Of a stretch of DNA of 5,814 nucleotides, positions 5,148 through 5,814 are shown piece by piece. Position 1 is the first letter of the stretch. Every line of letters begins with the position of its first letter. The notes under the pieces are model-generated. The model did no database searches. It saw only the letters and a program-made list of their open reading frames with translations, and was not told the origin of the DNA. This DNA is from an uncultured Pseudomonadota bacterium (GTDB lineage: Bacteria > Myxococcota_A > UBA9042 > CAIXZC01), in the NCBI GenBank assembly GCA_937876385.1, contig CALFHQ010000275.1, forward strand, positions 1 through 5,814, given 5' to 3'. A program made the position numbers and the translations under genes.

Positions 5148-5582
5148 ATGGCGAACGTGACATACGAAGAACTGGGGTTTCCCATCCTGTTGGTGGATCC
5201 GCCGATGGTCACGGTGCGGGGCCACGAGGTACCGGACGTGAACCTGCGGGAGCTCCAGGCAGCGGTCTTTGGCATGCTGGTGGTCAAACCCGCCCGGCTC
5301 ACCGGGGCGGAGGTGCGGTTCATCCGTAAGCACCTGCACCTGCGGCAAGCCGACATGGCTGCGGTGCTCAATAGGGCCAACCACACCGTGGTCTCCCAGT
5401 GGGAATCCCGAATGGACGAACCCGCCGGAATGGAATACAACACCGAAGTCCTGCTCCGCATCTGGATGGCAACGAAGACCGGTAGGGCTGACGAGATTCC
5501 CGACCTTCTGAACTCCCGCCTTAAGAATCTGACCCCTCACCAGGAAACCCCGTTGAAGGTGCCGCAGCCCGTGGCTATCTAG
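5148..5582 (+). CDS. MqsA-like HTH antitoxin/repressor lacking the zinc finger
   Basis: This 144-residue protein has a GAGGAGGG ribosome binding site (5133-5140) 7 nt before its ATG, overlapping the toxin stop codon. Residues 51-88 (LTGAEVRFIRKHLHLRQADMAAVLN... VSQWE) form an MqsA/Xre-type helix-turn-helix, extended by a helix ending near 109. The opening part (TYEELGFPILLVDPPMVTVRGHEVPDVNLRELQAAV, 5-40) takes the place of the CxxC zinc-binding domain of classical MqsA/YgiT proteins. There is no cysteine anywhere in the protein. It presumably neutralises the DUF4258 partner and represses the promoter at 4768-4796 through the inverted repeat at 4779-4797. The C-terminal 35 residues look disordered. 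The family-level call is good; activity is inferred. Confidence 0.82.
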   Translation: MANVTYEELGFPILLVDPPMVTVRGHEVPDVNLRELQAAVFGMLVVKPARLTGAEVRFIRKHLHLRQADMAAVLNRANHTVVSQWESRMDEPAGMEYNTEVLLRIWMATKTGRADEIPDLLNSRLKNLTPHQETPLKVPQPVAI

Positions 5583-5618
5583 GCTTGCTGCTAATCCTGG
5601 ACATCCCACCCAGGCCTT

Positions 5619-5634
5619 TGGACGGAGTGGACCC
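5619..5634 (+). repeat. Second copy of the 9-mer repeat motif TGGACGGAGTGGACCC
   Basis: These 16 bases are identical to 2051-2066 in the inverted 9-mer block, in the same orientation and 3568 bp away. Only two TGGAC modules are present. The next bases, ACTAAACAGG, break the 9-bp rhythm and begin the inverted repeat that follows. Confidence 0.75.
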
Positions 5635-5635
5635 A

Positions 5636-5812
5636 CTAAACAGGGTCATCTTGACCAGCGATCATCCCCGCAGGCTGCGTCAGTCGGCTCATGGCTTGCT
5701 CGAAGTACCAGATGTACGCCTCCGCCGCCATCTGCGCCGACTTCCTTGCTTCCGGGGCGCTCACTGCCCAACCTGACCCTGTTTGATTGTGAATCAACAA
5801 GATCCTGTTTAG
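5636..5812. repeat. Inverted repeats CTAAACAGG...CCTGTTTAG, possible element ends
   Basis: CTAAACAGG (5636-5644) is the exact reverse complement of CCTGTTTAG (5804-5812). Similarity continues inward: ATCTTG follows on the left after 3 extra bases and directly on the right strand. A third copy, GACCCTGTTT (5777-5786), is the exact reverse complement of AAACAGGGTC (5638-5647). Three related sites in this arrangement resemble transposase-binding ends of an insertion sequence or MITE, but no target duplication can be tested within the window. Confidence 0.5.
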
Positions 5813-5814
5813 AC
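5636..5814 (-). CDS. Unidentified open frame, partial (N-terminus may lie beyond the right edge)
   Basis: From the right edge a minus-strand frame stays open for 58 codons and stops with TAG at 5638-5636. The readable peptide contains HNQTGSGWAVSAPEARKS followed by a helical AQMAAEAYIWYFEQAMSRL and ends AGQDDPV. I do not recognise it. A start could lie outside the window, or inside it at GTG (first codon of VSAPEARK), with no strong ribosome binding site. Its stop codon falls inside the CTAAACAGG inverted repeat, a layout seen in some transposable elements where the transposase ends within the terminal repeat. Length alone does not prove it is a gene. Confidence 0.35.
   Translation of the reverse strand, partial: LNRILLIHNQTGSGWAVSAPEARKSAQMAAEAYIWYFEQAMSRLTQPAGMIAGQDDPV

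Noticed and set aside
5596..5614. CCTGG-N9-CCAGG hairpin as a terminator between the HTH gene and the right-edge frame
   Set aside because: Only 5 bp of stem and no T tract; too weak to annotate as a terminator.
4790..5636. Long minus-strand open frames opposite the DUF4258 and HTH genes
   Set aside because: They are antisense shadows of two recognisable genes in a high-GC segment, with no family features of their own.
5801..5814. Integron attC-like core at the right edge (GTTTAGAC)
   Set aside because: It does not fit the GTTRRRY / RYYYAAC core consensus and no paired core or integrase is visible.

Overview
The window looks like an accessory stretch of a moderately GC-rich Gram-negative chromosome. 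The best taxonomic clue is the large lipoprotein at 2527-4644. Its short Cys-rich repeats of the CDDGNxCTxDxC type are common in secreted proteins of Myxococcota, Bradymonadia and related deltaproteobacterial lineages. That placement is an inference from style; there is no rRNA or housekeeping marker here.

Layout. At 1-1333, minus strand, lies the first 444 codons of a SEC-C zinc-motif protein that runs off the left edge. At 1420-1922, minus strand, is a compact brnT-brnA toxin-antitoxin operon with a near-consensus promoter at 1942-1970. Positions 1971-2526 hold no convincing gene. They contain an elaborate array of 9-bp modules built on GTCCA (or TGGAC in the opposite orientation), organised into 87-bp higher-order repeats, plus an 8-bp perfect hairpin. 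At 2527-4644, plus strand, is a 705-residue predicted lipoprotein of unknown function: lipobox, acidic linker, 14-cysteine region, Ig-like segment and a long beta-rich C-terminal part. Positions 4645-4816 carry a G-quadruplex motif, a GC-rich stem-loop, and a promoter overlapped by a perfect inverted repeat. This promoter serves a second toxin-antitoxin-like pair at 4817-5582: a DUF4258 (MqsR/RelE-like) protein and a cysteine-free MqsA-like helix-turn-helix protein. From 5619 to the right edge there is a fragment of the same 9-bp repeat family. It is directly followed by inverted repeats (CTAAACAGG / CCTGTTTAG) and an open minus-strand frame that runs off the right edge, possibly the end of a mobile element.

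How it fits together. Two unrelated type II TA-like modules flank one orphan surface lipoprotein gene, and the same 9-mer repeat family occurs on both outer sides of the lipoprotein plus second TA block. The second TA module is visibly richer in G+C than the brn region. This is what a mosaic island or recombination-prone intergenic region looks like. No metabolic pathway is encoded. The most unusual element is the 9-mer/87-bp repeat array and its reappearance next to the putative element end at 5636.
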